Source: Enterobacter soli ATCC BAA-2102
Lineage (GTDB): Bacteria; Pseudomonadota; Gammaproteobacteria; Enterobacterales; Enterobacteriaceae
Assembly (NCBI RefSeq): GCF_001654845.1
Contig: NZ_LXES01000046.1
Location: 1-64,000 of the forward strand
DNA: 64,000 nt
Direction of reading: 5' to 3'
The position numbers and the translations under genes were made by a program. Below are positions 1 to 8,124 of this stretch, in pieces. The notes beneath the pieces are model-generated. The model saw only the letters and a program-made list of their open reading frames with translations, was not told the origin of the DNA and searched no databases. The stretch's first letter is position 1. Every line of letters begins with the position of its first letter.

Positions 1-48
1 TTTTTGTGGGGATTCCTCAATGTTTGGGGAGAGGTTGGCGTGAAGGTG

Positions 49-558
49 TCAGTTCGTACTGCGCCTGTCAGCAATCCACTCCTGCACTTCAATCTGAAAC
101 GTATCCGGCGCTTTACGGAACATCTTGCGGGCCAGATCGAGGATCGTGTGGCGCGAAAGTTCCTCTTCCATTCTCTGCTGCGCGCTGTCCATCACTGAAC
201 GTACACCACATGGCCCATCACACACCCAGGCGGGCGGGGTTTCGTCGAAAACAGCAAGACGTTGGCGCACTTCCCGGCACTCAAACATGTTCTTTTCACC
301 GTCGATGGCGTGCGCCACATCCAGCACCGTGATCAGTTCCGCCGGGCGAGCCAGTTTGAATCCGCCGCCCTTACCTTCGGTGCTGATCACCAGCCCTGCG
401 CGGGACAACCGGGTGAAAATTTTGCCCAGATAATCGTATGGCACACCCTGTAAGGCTGCCATCTCTCTGACGCTCATCTCACGTTCGTTGCCTTTTGCAT
501 CCACCATACACATCAGGCTGTGAATGCCATATTCCACACCGGAACTGTAAAAAGCCAT
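49..558 (-). CDS. Rrf2-family transcriptional regulator
   Basis: A 169-residue Rrf2-type DNA-binding protein. The N-terminal winged helix runs over about residues 1-85 and includes the family-typical stretch KGGGFKLARP (63-72). Cysteines at 94, 113 and 117 could hold an iron-sulfur cluster or act as a redox switch, but the spacing (C-x18-C-x3-C) differs from the C-x5-C-x5-C of IscR and the C-x4-C-x5-C of NsrR. I chose the ATG at 558 because GGAG lies 7 nt upstream; an in-frame ATG at 576 lacks a comparable site. The gene is divergent from a flavoprotein oxidoreductase, and a 22-bp perfect palindrome lies in the shared region, so it probably controls that gene and perhaps itself. The signal sensed is unknown. 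Confidence 0.88.
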   Translation of the reverse strand: MAFYSSGVEYGIHSLMCMVDAKGNEREMSVREMAALQGVPYDYLGKIFTRLSRAGLVISTEGKGGGFKLARPAELITVLDVAHAIDGEKNMFECREVRQRLAVFDETPPAWVCDGPCGVRSVMDSAQQRMEEELSRHTILDLARKMFRKAPDTFQIEVQEWIADRRSTN

Positions 559-684
559 GGTTAACTCCGAAGTCAATAATCCTGGTCATTATAGCGATGT
601 TCCTCGAAGGAAAAACACCTCTCCCCACCCTTTTGCTTTAACAAGCTGATTTCAGGCAACTTTTAATTTTAACTCAGAAAGAAG

Positions 685-713
685 TTGTCGCAGTTAACTG
701 CGACAAGTATAGT
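685..713 (+). promoter_or_regulatory. Promoter with embedded 22-bp perfect palindrome
   Basis: Positions 685-706 are a perfect inverted repeat, each arm reading TTGTCGCAGTT or its complement. The left end TTGTCG (685-690) makes a fair -35, and TATAGT (708-713) makes a good -10 at exactly 17 bp spacing, so the palindrome fills the -35 and spacer of a promoter for the gene starting at 759. A dimer bound here would exclude RNA polymerase. The obvious candidate is the divergent Rrf2 protein; that assignment is inferred. Confidence 0.65.
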
Positions 714-758
714 TGCAGTTATGTCAGACATACAGCCTGACGATCAAAAGGATCGAAT

Positions 759-1961
759 ATGAAGAAGCAAATTTTAATTGTGGGCAGTGGTTTTTCCGGT
801 ATGTGGGCAGCGGTAAGTGCCGCTCGCCTGGCCGACCTGGAAAAAGGTCATGACCTGAAGATCACCGTACTAGCACCCGTCCCTGAGCTGCGCGTTCGTC
901 CGCGCTTTTATGAAGAAAAGGTGTCCACGCTGGTTGCACCGCTGAACGATTTGTTTGCAGAGCTTGGTATTGCGTTTATCGCCGGTAGCGCAGAACGCAT
1001 TGATGCTAAAGAAAAAACTGTTTTCTATCGTGACGCGAACGGCGCTACATCGTCTGCCGCCTACGATAAACTGGTTCTGGCCACAGGCAGCCAGACCCGA
1101 CGCCCTGCGATTGCCGGGCTTGCCGACTATGCATTTGATATCGACCAGTTAGAGTCTGCCCAGGTGTTCGAAAAACACCTCGACTCCCTGGTGGCTCGCC
1201 CGTCAACAGCGGCACGTAACACCGTTGTCGTGTGTGGCGGCGGGTTTACCGGTATTGAACTGGCAACCGAACTCCCTGCCCGTCTTCGTGCGCGTTTCGG
1301 AGAAGATACAGAGACTAAAGTTATCGTAGTTGAGCGCGGTGCGGTTATCGGTGGTCGCTACAGCGAAGCGCTGCGCAATACCATTGAAGAGGCGAGCAAA
1401 TCGCTGGGTGTGGAATGGCGTCTGAACAGTGAAATCGAAGCCATTGATGCTGACGGCGTTACCCTGAAAAATGGCGAGCGCATCCCGTCTTCAACCGTGG
1501 TCTGGACCGCCGGTGTAGAAGCCAGCCCGCTTAACAAGCAGATTGAAGGCGAGCGTGATAATCAGGGGCGTCTGATTGTTGAAGAGAGCCTGCAAGTGCC
1601 CGCTCACCCGGACATTTACGCCGCCGGCGATATGGCGCACGCCAAAACCGACGATGTGGGCAACACGGCGCTGATGACCTGCCAGCACGCGATCCAGCTG
1701 GGTAAATTTGCCGGGCACAACGCTGCGGCCAGTCTGTTAAACATCGAGCCGTACCCTTATCGCCAGGTGAATTATGTCACCTGCCTCGATTTAGGTGCCT
1801 GGGGCGCGGTGTATACCGAAGGCTGGGAACAGGAGGTAAAGTCTGTTCGTGAAGAGGCGAAGAAGATCAAAATCGCCATCACTAACGAACTTATCTACCC
1901 ACCTGCCGCAGATAAAACCGTGGCTTTTGCTGCTGCCGACCCGCTGGCTAAATTTGTGTAG
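759..1961 (+). CDS. FAD/NAD(P)-dependent oxidoreductase, NADH dehydrogenase-like
   Basis: A 400-residue soluble flavoprotein of the pyridine-nucleotide-disulfide oxidoreductase superfamily, related to type II NADH dehydrogenases. The FAD-binding GSGFSG motif is at residues 9-14, LATGS at 107-111, a second dinucleotide motif GGGFTG at 160-165, and the C-terminal FAD-contacting YAAGDMAHA near 290. I see no redox-active CxxC pair. The ATG at 759 follows AAAAGGATCGAAT. The gene stands alone, faces away from the Rrf2 regulator, and ends at a hairpin terminator. An Rrf2 partner suggests induction by nitrosative, oxidative or electrophile stress; the electron acceptor cannot be read from sequence. 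Confidence 0.85.
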   Translation: MKKQILIVGSGFSGMWAAVSAARLADLEKGHDLKITVLAPVPELRVRPRFYEEKVSTLVAPLNDLFAELGIAFIAGSAERIDAKEKTVFYRDANGATSSAAYDKLVLATGSQTRRPAIAGLADYAFDIDQLESAQVFEKHLDSLVARPSTAARNTVVVCGGGFTGIELATELPARLRARFGEDTETKVIVVERGAVIGGRYSEALRNTIEEASKSLGVEWRLNSEIEAIDADGVTLKNGERIPSSTVVWTAGVEASPLNKQIEGERDNQGRLIVEESLQVPAHPDIYAAGDMAHAKTDDVGNTALMTCQHAIQLGKFAGHNAAASLLNIEPYPYRQVNYVTCLDLGAWGAVYTEGWEQEVKSVREEAKKIKIAITNELIYPPAADKTVAFAAADPLAKFV

Positions 1962-1970
1962 TACGCTTTC

Positions 1971-2000
1971 AACGCCCCACTAATGGGGCGTTTTCATTTT
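1971..2000 (+). terminator. Rho-independent terminator of the oxidoreductase gene
   Basis: AACGCCCC (1971-1978) pairs with GGGGCGTT (1985-1992) across a 6-nt loop and is followed by a T-rich tail. It begins 9 nt after the stop codon. Confidence 0.75.
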
Positions 2001-2101
2001 CAGTTTCCGGCAAACCTTATCTCAATTCCTTTGTTCCCTTGTTTTCCCCCGCGCCCGATGATGAATCCGACGCTAACAAGAAGATAACAAAGGAATTCAC
2101 C

Positions 2102-3721
2102 ATGCAAACCCCATTTCGCCTGCCGCTGCTGACAGCGCTGATTCTGGCTACCACGGCGGCTTACGCGGCGGATACGCCAGTTAAAGGCGGCACGCTTATC
2201 TATCTGGAACAACAGGCGCATACCAACCTTTATCCGCCCGCCGGTGGCTTTTACCCTAACGGCGGCATTCTGAATCAGATAACCGACAAACTGACCTGGC
2301 AGAACCCGCAGACGCTGGCGGTTGAACCCTGGGTGGCGGAAAGCTGGAGCACAAACGCCGATAAAACCGAATACACCTTTAAGATCCGCCCGGGGATCAC
2401 GTTCTCTGACGGCACACCGCTTGACGCTAACGCCGTGGCGAAAAACTTCGACACCTATGGCCTGGGGAATAAGGCGCAGCGCCTGCCGGTTTCTGAGGTG
2501 ATCAATAACTACGATCACAGCGAAGTGGTCGACCCGCTCACCGTGAAGTTCTTCTTTAAAAAGTCGTCGCCGGGATTCTTACAGGGTACGGCCACCATCG
2601 GCTCGGGCCTGGTGTCGCTCAGTACGCTGAAGCGTAATTTCGAAGAGTTGGGTGATGCCCGCCATATTATTGGTTCCGGGCCGTTTGTGGTGAAAGACGA
2701 AAAGCTGGGGCGCGAAGTGACGCTCGAGGCACGTAAAGACTATCAGTGGGGGCCAAAAACCCTGGCCCAGCAAGGCCCGGCCAACCTCGACGGTATTAAG
2801 TTTATTGTCACCCAGGAAGACAGCGTTCGCATTGGCGCCCTGCTGGCAGGCCAGGCAGATTTGATTCGCCAGGTGCAGGCGTATGACGAAAAACAGGCCA
2901 CGGATCAGGGTTATCACATCTACGCCGCCCCGACACGCGGAGTGAACGACAGTATCAGTTTCCGCCCGGATAACCCACTGGTTGCCGATGTTCGGGTCCG
3001 TCAGGCATTGCTCCATGCCACAAACGCGAAGCAGGTCGTGGACACCCTCTTCTCACCCAATTACCCGCAGGCAAAATCCGTTATTGCCGGTTCCGCCGCG
3101 GGCTTTGTAGATCTGAGCGACAAACTGACCTTCGATGCGGCCAAAGCCAACGCATTACTCGATGATGCCGGCTGGAAAGCGGGCAGCGACGGGATCCGCA
3201 CCAAAGACGGGCAACGCCTGGCGCTGACCATTTATGAATCTCTGCCGCAGCCACAAAATAAAGAGGTATTACAGCTGGTCGCCCAGCAGTGGCGTCAGGT
3301 TGGCGTGGCGCTGAGTGTCAAAGCCGGTGATGCCGGAAGCCGCACGCTGGATAACCTCGACCCGTTAAAAACACCTCTGACGGTTTCTGAAGTGGGCCGC
3401 GCCGATCCGGACGTGGTGAAAAGCATGTTCTACCCCGCTAACCGCGATGCACTGCTGCAAAAAGGCGGTTCCAGTGACAAGGCTAAAAGTTTCCGCGACG
3501 ACAAGCTGAACGAGCTGCTGGTGAATATTTCCGCAGAAGTGGACCCGCAAAAACGCCTTCAGTTGACAGGGGATGCACAGCGCTACCTGCTAGACAACGC
3601 CTACGTGATCCCCATCTTCGAAGAGCCGCAGGTCTTTGCCGGTGCGCCCTGGCTCAAAGGGGTGAATTTTGAAGCCGTTGGCCGCCCGTCGTTCTACGGT
3701 GCGTGGATTGAGAAACATTAA
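2102..3721 (+). CDS. ABC transporter periplasmic substrate-binding protein, dipeptide/nickel (SBP family 5) type
   Basis: A 539-residue exported binding protein. Residues 1-23 form a Sec signal peptide ending in TAAYAA, with the mature protein beginning near ADTPVKGG. The length and the EPWVAESW / FKIRPGITFSDGTPLDA segments are typical of DppA/OppA-like cluster C proteins. ATG 2102 has AAGGAATT upstream; an in-frame upstream ATG at 2039 would add residues before the signal peptide and is rejected. It is the first gene of a six-gene operon with two permeases, a double ATPase, a luciferase-like monooxygenase and an AhpD-like protein. From memory it belongs to a subfamily named after Klebsiella KPN_01854. 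The ligand is unknown; the oxidative genes suggest a non-peptide compound. Confidence 0.85.
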   Translation: MQTPFRLPLLTALILATTAAYAADTPVKGGTLIYLEQQAHTNLYPPAGGFYPNGGILNQITDKLTWQNPQTLAVEPWVAESWSTNADKTEYTFKIRPGITFSDGTPLDANAVAKNFDTYGLGNKAQRLPVSEVINNYDHSEVVDPLTVKFFFKKSSPGFLQGTATIGSGLVSLSTLKRNFEELGDARHIIGSGPFVVKDEKLGREVTLEARKDYQWGPKTLAQQGPANLDGIKFIVTQEDSVRIGALLAGQADLIRQVQAYDEKQATDQGYHIYAAPTRGVNDSISFRPDNPLVADVRVRQALLHATNAKQVVDTLFSPNYPQAKSVIAGSAAGFVDLSDKLTFDAAKANALLDDAGWKAGSDGIRTKDGQRLALTIYESLPQPQNKEVLQLVAQQWRQVGVALSVKAGDAGSRTLDNLDPLKTPLTVSEVGRADPDVVKSMFYPANRDALLQKGGSSDKAKSFRDDKLNELLVNISAEVDPQKRLQLTGDAQRYLLDNAYVIPIFEEPQVFAGAPWLKGVNFEAVGRPSFYGAWIEKH

Positions 3722-3731
3722 GGAGTCGGAC

Positions 3732-4676
3732 ATGAGCCACGCACTGCTTCGACGTTCAGGCCACGGACTGCTGGTGTTATGGGCCGCCTTTACCCTTTCG
3801 TTCGTGCTGCTTCAGGTGCTGCCGGGTGATGCGGTGCTGATCAAATTTCAGAACCCTGATCTTGGTTTAAGCCCGGCGCAAATTCAGGAGATGCGCGTGG
3901 CTTACGGGGCTGACAGCCCGCTGTGGCAGCAGTATGGCCATACGCTGTTTGCCATGTTACGCGGGGATTTCGGCTACTCGCTTCAGGCGGGTGTCCCGGT
4001 CAGCGAGCTGATTACCAGCAATCTACCGGATACCCTGAGTCTGGCGCTTCCGGCGTTTGCGCTGGCGGTGGTACTGGCTTTCGCACTGGCTTTTGCTTCG
4101 CGCCTGCCGGGTTTGCGCTGGCTCAGCAATACCATTCAGTCTTTGCCGGTGCTGTTTATCTCGCTGCCGACATTCTGGCTGGGTATCGCCTTAATTCAGC
4201 TCTTTTCGTTCCAGTTGAAATGGATCCCGGTCATTAACCCAACGCCGCTGCAAGGCCTGATCCTGCCGATCGTGACCGTCGCCATTCCGATTTCCGCCCC
4301 GCTGGCACAGATTTTCATGCGCAGCCTGGACCAGGTTGCATCCCAGCCGTTTGTCGCCGTAGCGCGTGCTAAAGGGCTGAGTGAGACCGCCGTTCTGTGG
4401 CGTCACGTCACGGGTAACGCCCTGCTGCCGGTGCTGAACATTGCCGGTTTGCTGCTGGGCGAACTGATTGCCGGGGCGCTTATCACTGAAACCGTCTTCG
4501 GGCGCAGCGGCCTGGGCCAGCTGACCCAGCAGGCGGTGAATAACCAGGATATCGCCGTGCTCCAGGCGATAGTGATGATTTCGGCCCTGGGGTTTGTCCT
4601 GATTAACCTGTTGGTGGATCTGCTGATGCCGCTGTTCGACCCTCGCCTGCAAACCGTCACCGGAGGTGCCCAATGA
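3732..4676 (+). CDS. ABC transporter permease, DppB-like
   Basis: A 314-residue inner-membrane protein with about six transmembrane helices. The binding-protein-dependent permease region lies in the C-terminal half, where the EAA-loop segment (FVAVARAKGLSETAVLWRH) contacts the ATPase. The start at 3732 is set by AGGAGTCGGAC just upstream and lies 10 nt after the binding-protein stop. Its stop overlaps the next start (ATGA at 4673). It pairs with the DppC-like subunit to form the translocation pore. Confidence 0.86.
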   Translation: MSHALLRRSGHGLLVLWAAFTLSFVLLQVLPGDAVLIKFQNPDLGLSPAQIQEMRVAYGADSPLWQQYGHTLFAMLRGDFGYSLQAGVPVSELITSNLPDTLSLALPAFALAVVLAFALAFASRLPGLRWLSNTIQSLPVLFISLPTFWLGIALIQLFSFQLKWIPVINPTPLQGLILPIVTVAIPISAPLAQIFMRSLDQVASQPFVAVARAKGLSETAVLWRHVTGNALLPVLNIAGLLLGELIAGALITETVFGRSGLGQLTQQAVNNQDIAVLQAIVMISALGFVLINLLVDLLMPLFDPRLQTVTGGAQ

Positions 4677-5524
4677 GTCTTGTTGATTACGCTGCGGCCG
4701 CGCGAAAACGCGTGCCCCGGTTGCCCGGTATTCCGTGGCAGCCGGGATTATGGCTGGCCTGGGCCGTGATTGTGCTTGCCGCGTTTTCTGCCTTCGCGCC
4801 GGGTCTGCTCACCCACTACAGTCCAATTGAAGGCATCGCGGGAGCGCAACGTCTGGCGCCGCAGGCGGGCCACTGGCTCGGTACCGACCAGCTTGGCCGG
4901 GATGTGTATACGCGCATTATTTACGGCGCATCACACTCCCTGAGCGCTGCACTGGCTGCGGTAAGCATGGGATTAGTGGTGGGTACAGGGCTTGGTGTTA
5001 TTGCCGGTGCTTTTGCCGGGCGCGTTGAGTCCTTGCTGATGCGTTTTGTCGATGTGCTGCTGTCTATTCCGTCCCTGCTGCTCTCTCTGACAGTCATTAT
5101 TTTGCTCGGTTTTGGCACTGTAAACGCCGCCATTGCCGTCGGGGTAGCCTCTATCGCCAGCTTCGCCCGGCTGGCTCGCGGTGAAGTGGTCCGTATTCGC
5201 CATACCGATTATGTCGAAGCAGCATTTGGCAGCGGCGGCACATTTCTGGCCGTGCTGTGGCGACACATTCTTCCCAATTCGCTCACTGCTGTGCTGGCGT
5301 TTGCCACCTTGCAGTTTGGCCAGGCCATTCTGGCGCTCTCTACGCTGAGTTTTCTCGGCTACGGCACGCCGCCGCCCGTCCCTGAATGGGGATTACTGAT
5401 CGCTGAGGGACGTAACTATCTCTCCACCGCCTGGTGGTTAACCACCTTCCCGGGCATTGTCGTCATCGCAGTGGTGCTTGCCACCAACCGTATCAGCCAG
5501 CAGTTCAGCGGAGGCCGTGTATGA
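4673..5524 (+). CDS. ABC transporter permease, DppC-like
   Basis: A 283-residue inner-membrane permease, the second pore subunit. The segment HWLGTDQLGRDVYTRIIYG at about residues 64-82 is the signature of the DppC/OppC N-terminal loop, followed by about five more transmembrane helices with an EAA-loop segment (YVEAAFGSGGTFLAVLWRH) near 180. It overlaps its neighbours by ATGA at both ends, indicating translational coupling. Confidence 0.86.
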   Translation: MSLVDYAAAARKRVPRLPGIPWQPGLWLAWAVIVLAAFSAFAPGLLTHYSPIEGIAGAQRLAPQAGHWLGTDQLGRDVYTRIIYGASHSLSAALAAVSMGLVVGTGLGVIAGAFAGRVESLLMRFVDVLLSIPSLLLSLTVIILLGFGTVNAAIAVGVASIASFARLARGEVVRIRHTDYVEAAFGSGGTFLAVLWRHILPNSLTAVLAFATLQFGQAILALSTLSFLGYGTPPPVPEWGLLIAEGRNYLSTAWWLTTFPGIVVIAVVLATNRISQQFSGGRV

Positions 5525-7128
5525 CCGTTCTCAGCGTAGAAAACCTCAGCCTCAGCTACCGCACCGGACGCCAGTGGCGTGAAGTGGTCCATAACGTCAG
5601 CTTTACGTTAAAACGGGGCGAAATGCTGGCGTTTGTCGGCGAATCTGGATCGGGCAAAACCACCACGGCACAAGCGATTATTGGCCTGCTGGCAGACAAC
5701 GCCCGCCGCGATGGCGGTAGCATTCTGCTGAATGGTGAAGAGATCAGCCACTGGTCTGCTAAACGGCTCGATACCCTGCGCGGCACGCGGATTAGCCTTG
5801 TCCCGCAAGACCCCGGTAACTCACTGAATCCGGTTCAGACCATCGGCGCGCAGGTGGGCGAAATTATTCAGATCCATCAGAAAATCACCGCCGCCCAGCG
5901 GGATGAACAGGTGTTGGCCCTGTTAACCAGAGTGGGCTTAAGCCACCCGCAACAACGCATGAAGCAGTACCCGCATCAGCTCTCCGGGGGAATGAAGCAA
6001 CGCGTTCTGATTGCCATCGCTATTGCCCTGAGCCCGGACGTGATCATCGCCGATGAACCGACCAGCGCGCTGGACGTCACGGTGCAAAAGCGCATTCTCG
6101 ATTTACTGGATGTGCTGCGTCGCGAGTCCGGTACGGCGATGCTGTTTGTCACCCACGACCTGGCCCTTGCCGCACAGCGCGCCGACAGACTGCTGGTGTT
6201 CCGCCACGGAGAGGTGCAGGAACACGGCGCCACAGCAGATATCGTGCGTGCTCCGCAACACGCCTACACTCGGCAGTTGCTAAGCGATCTCCAGGGACAA
6301 CGACTGACCATTGCCCCGGTGTCAGGCTTACCGCTGGCGTCACCGGCCATTCGCGCGCAGGGGATCAGCAAACAATTCTCGCTGGGTAAAGGTCATCAGC
6401 TTCAGGCCCTGGATCAGGTAAGTTTCGACGTGACGCGCGGCAGCACGCACGCCCTGGTGGGTGAGTCGGGCTCCGGGAAAACCACCCTCGCACGCATTTT
6501 ACTGGGATTCGAGCAGGCCGACAGCGGCCGCGTAGTAATTGACGATATCGACGCCACCACCTTAAGTAATGAGGCGCGCCGCCAGCTGCGACAGAAAATC
6601 CAGTTTGTATACCAGAACCCATTTGCGTCACTGGATCCGCGACAAACCCTTTTTGAGGTAATCGAAGAACCCCTGAAAAACTTTGCCCGTCTCAGTAAAA
6701 CGGAACGTAAAACGCGCGTCGAGAGTGTTGCCCGGCGTGTCGCGTTACCCGCAGAGCTCCTGAGCAGAACGGCACGCGAACTGTCCGGCGGGCAGCGTCA
6801 GCGTGTGGCTATTGCACGGGCGCTGATCCTTGAACCGACCATCCTGGTACTGGATGAAGCCACTTCGGCGCTGGATGTCACGGTACAGGCGCAAATCCTG
6901 GCCCTGCTCCAGCAGTTACAGCAACAGCTGGGGTTGACCTATCTCTTTATCACTCACGATCTGGCGACCGTTCGCCGCATAGCGCACAGCGTGACGGTGC
7001 TGCGTAGCGGGCAGGTTGTAGAACATGGCGCAGTAGAAGCGTTGTTTGCCGCACCGCAGAACAGCTACACCCGTGAACTGATTGACGCCATTCCCCATTT
7101 TTCACCCGTTACGGAGGAGTTCGCATGA
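5521..7128 (+). CDS. ABC transporter ATP-binding protein with two fused nucleotide-binding domains (DppD-DppF type)
   Basis: A 535-residue cytoplasmic ATPase that fuses both energising subunits. Domain 1 has Walker A GESGSGKTT at 40-48, signature LSGGMKQR and Walker B VIIADEPTSALD. Domain 2 has a second GESGSGKTT near 314, signature LSGGQRQR and Walker B ILVLDEATSALD. Both sites look catalytically intact. ATG 5521 overlaps the permease stop; the longer in-frame start at 5434 lies inside the permease gene and is rejected. Its stop overlaps the monooxygenase start. Confidence 0.88.
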   Translation: MTVLSVENLSLSYRTGRQWREVVHNVSFTLKRGEMLAFVGESGSGKTTTAQAIIGLLADNARRDGGSILLNGEEISHWSAKRLDTLRGTRISLVPQDPGNSLNPVQTIGAQVGEIIQIHQKITAAQRDEQVLALLTRVGLSHPQQRMKQYPHQLSGGMKQRVLIAIAIALSPDVIIADEPTSALDVTVQKRILDLLDVLRRESGTAMLFVTHDLALAAQRADRLLVFRHGEVQEHGATADIVRAPQHAYTRQLLSDLQGQRLTIAPVSGLPLASPAIRAQGISKQFSLGKGHQLQALDQVSFDVTRGSTHALVGESGSGKTTLARILLGFEQADSGRVVIDDIDATTLSNEARRQLRQKIQFVYQNPFASLDPRQTLFEVIEEPLKNFARLSKTERKTRVESVARRVALPAELLSRTARELSGGQRQRVAIARALILEPTILVLDEATSALDVTVQAQILALLQQLQQQLGLTYLFITHDLATVRRIAHSVTVLRSGQVVEHGAVEALFAAPQNSYTRELIDAIPHFSPVTEEFA

Positions 7129-8114
7129 CGCGAAAACGCCTGGGATTTTTCACCCGACTGCTGGATGAGGCCACGGCAAAAGAACGTTACCGCCTGGCAA
7201 CAGAACAAATCCAGCACGCAGAGCGCCACGGTTTCGACAGTGCCTGGATTGCGCAACACCACTTTCATGAGCACGAAGGCGGGCTGCCCTCTCCGCTGTT
7301 ATTTCTGGCGCATGTAGCGGCGCATACGCGCAACATTCGTCTGGGAACCGCCATCATCACGTTACCGATGGAAAACCCGCTGCGCGTGGCGGAAGACGCC
7401 GCCGTGCTGGATCTGCTGGCAAATGGCCGCCTGGAAGTGGGCTTTGGCTCGGGCGGCACGCCGACCTCATTCCTGCCGTTTGGCCTGACGTTTGAGGCAC
7501 GTTCCGCCGTATTTGCTGAACATCTGCATGTTATCCAGAGCGCCTGGGGCGGGGATTCGCTCACCCATCCCGACAATCATCTTTACCCACCCGCACCACA
7601 GCTTAACCAGCGGGTATGGATTGCGACGTTTTCAGTTGAGGGGGCAATACGCGCGGCACAAGCCGGGCACGGGCTGATGCTTTCACGCACGCAACCCCGC
7701 CCGGCAGACAGGCTGGATTTGACACTGGATGAAATCCAGAACCCAATCGTTGATGCCTATCTGAATGCCCTGCCCGCGGGCGTCGCGCCACGTATTCTGG
7801 CCTCGCGAACGGCGTTCGTCGCCGACAGCGATGACTATGCGTTAACGGTGGCAACCCCCGGGCTGACAAAACAGGCTCAGCAGCATCGCGCGGCCGGACA
7901 TCAGGTAACCGGCGATAGCGTAAAGGATTATCGCCGCCAGTTTGACGCACATATTGGCGCGCCTGAAACCGTACTCGCCTCGCTGCAAGCCGATTCCGTC
8001 CTGGCGCGCGCGACAGATATTTCATTCCAGGTGCATTCGGTAGAACCCTCGCATCCGGATACCCTGCGTTCGATTGAGTTGATTGCAGCACATATTGCCC
8101 CCCACATTCTTTGA
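7125..8114 (+). CDS. FMN-dependent luciferase-like monooxygenase
   Basis: A 329-residue TIM-barrel flavin monooxygenase of the bacterial luciferase family. Family-typical segments are AERHGFDSAWIAQHHF near 27-42, LGTAIITLPMENPLRVAEDAAVLDLLANGRLEVGFGSGG over 75-113, and a later SVEGAIRAAQAGHGLMLSRTQP region. It would use FMNH2 and oxygen and needs a flavin reductase from elsewhere. From memory it fits the KPN_01858-type subfamily, which occurs with this ABC importer and CMD protein. Coupling to the ATPase by ATGA implies that it acts on the imported compound. The substrate is unknown; desulfonation or oxidative C-N/C-S cleavage is possible by analogy with SsuD/SfnG-like relatives. Confidence 0.82.
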   Translation: MTRKRLGFFTRLLDEATAKERYRLATEQIQHAERHGFDSAWIAQHHFHEHEGGLPSPLLFLAHVAAHTRNIRLGTAIITLPMENPLRVAEDAAVLDLLANGRLEVGFGSGGTPTSFLPFGLTFEARSAVFAEHLHVIQSAWGGDSLTHPDNHLYPPAPQLNQRVWIATFSVEGAIRAAQAGHGLMLSRTQPRPADRLDLTLDEIQNPIVDAYLNALPAGVAPRILASRTAFVADSDDYALTVATPGLTKQAQQHRAAGHQVTGDSVKDYRRQFDAHIGAPETVLASLQADSVLARATDISFQVHSVEPSHPDTLRSIELIAAHIAPHIL

Positions 8115-8124
8115 GGAGTCACAG

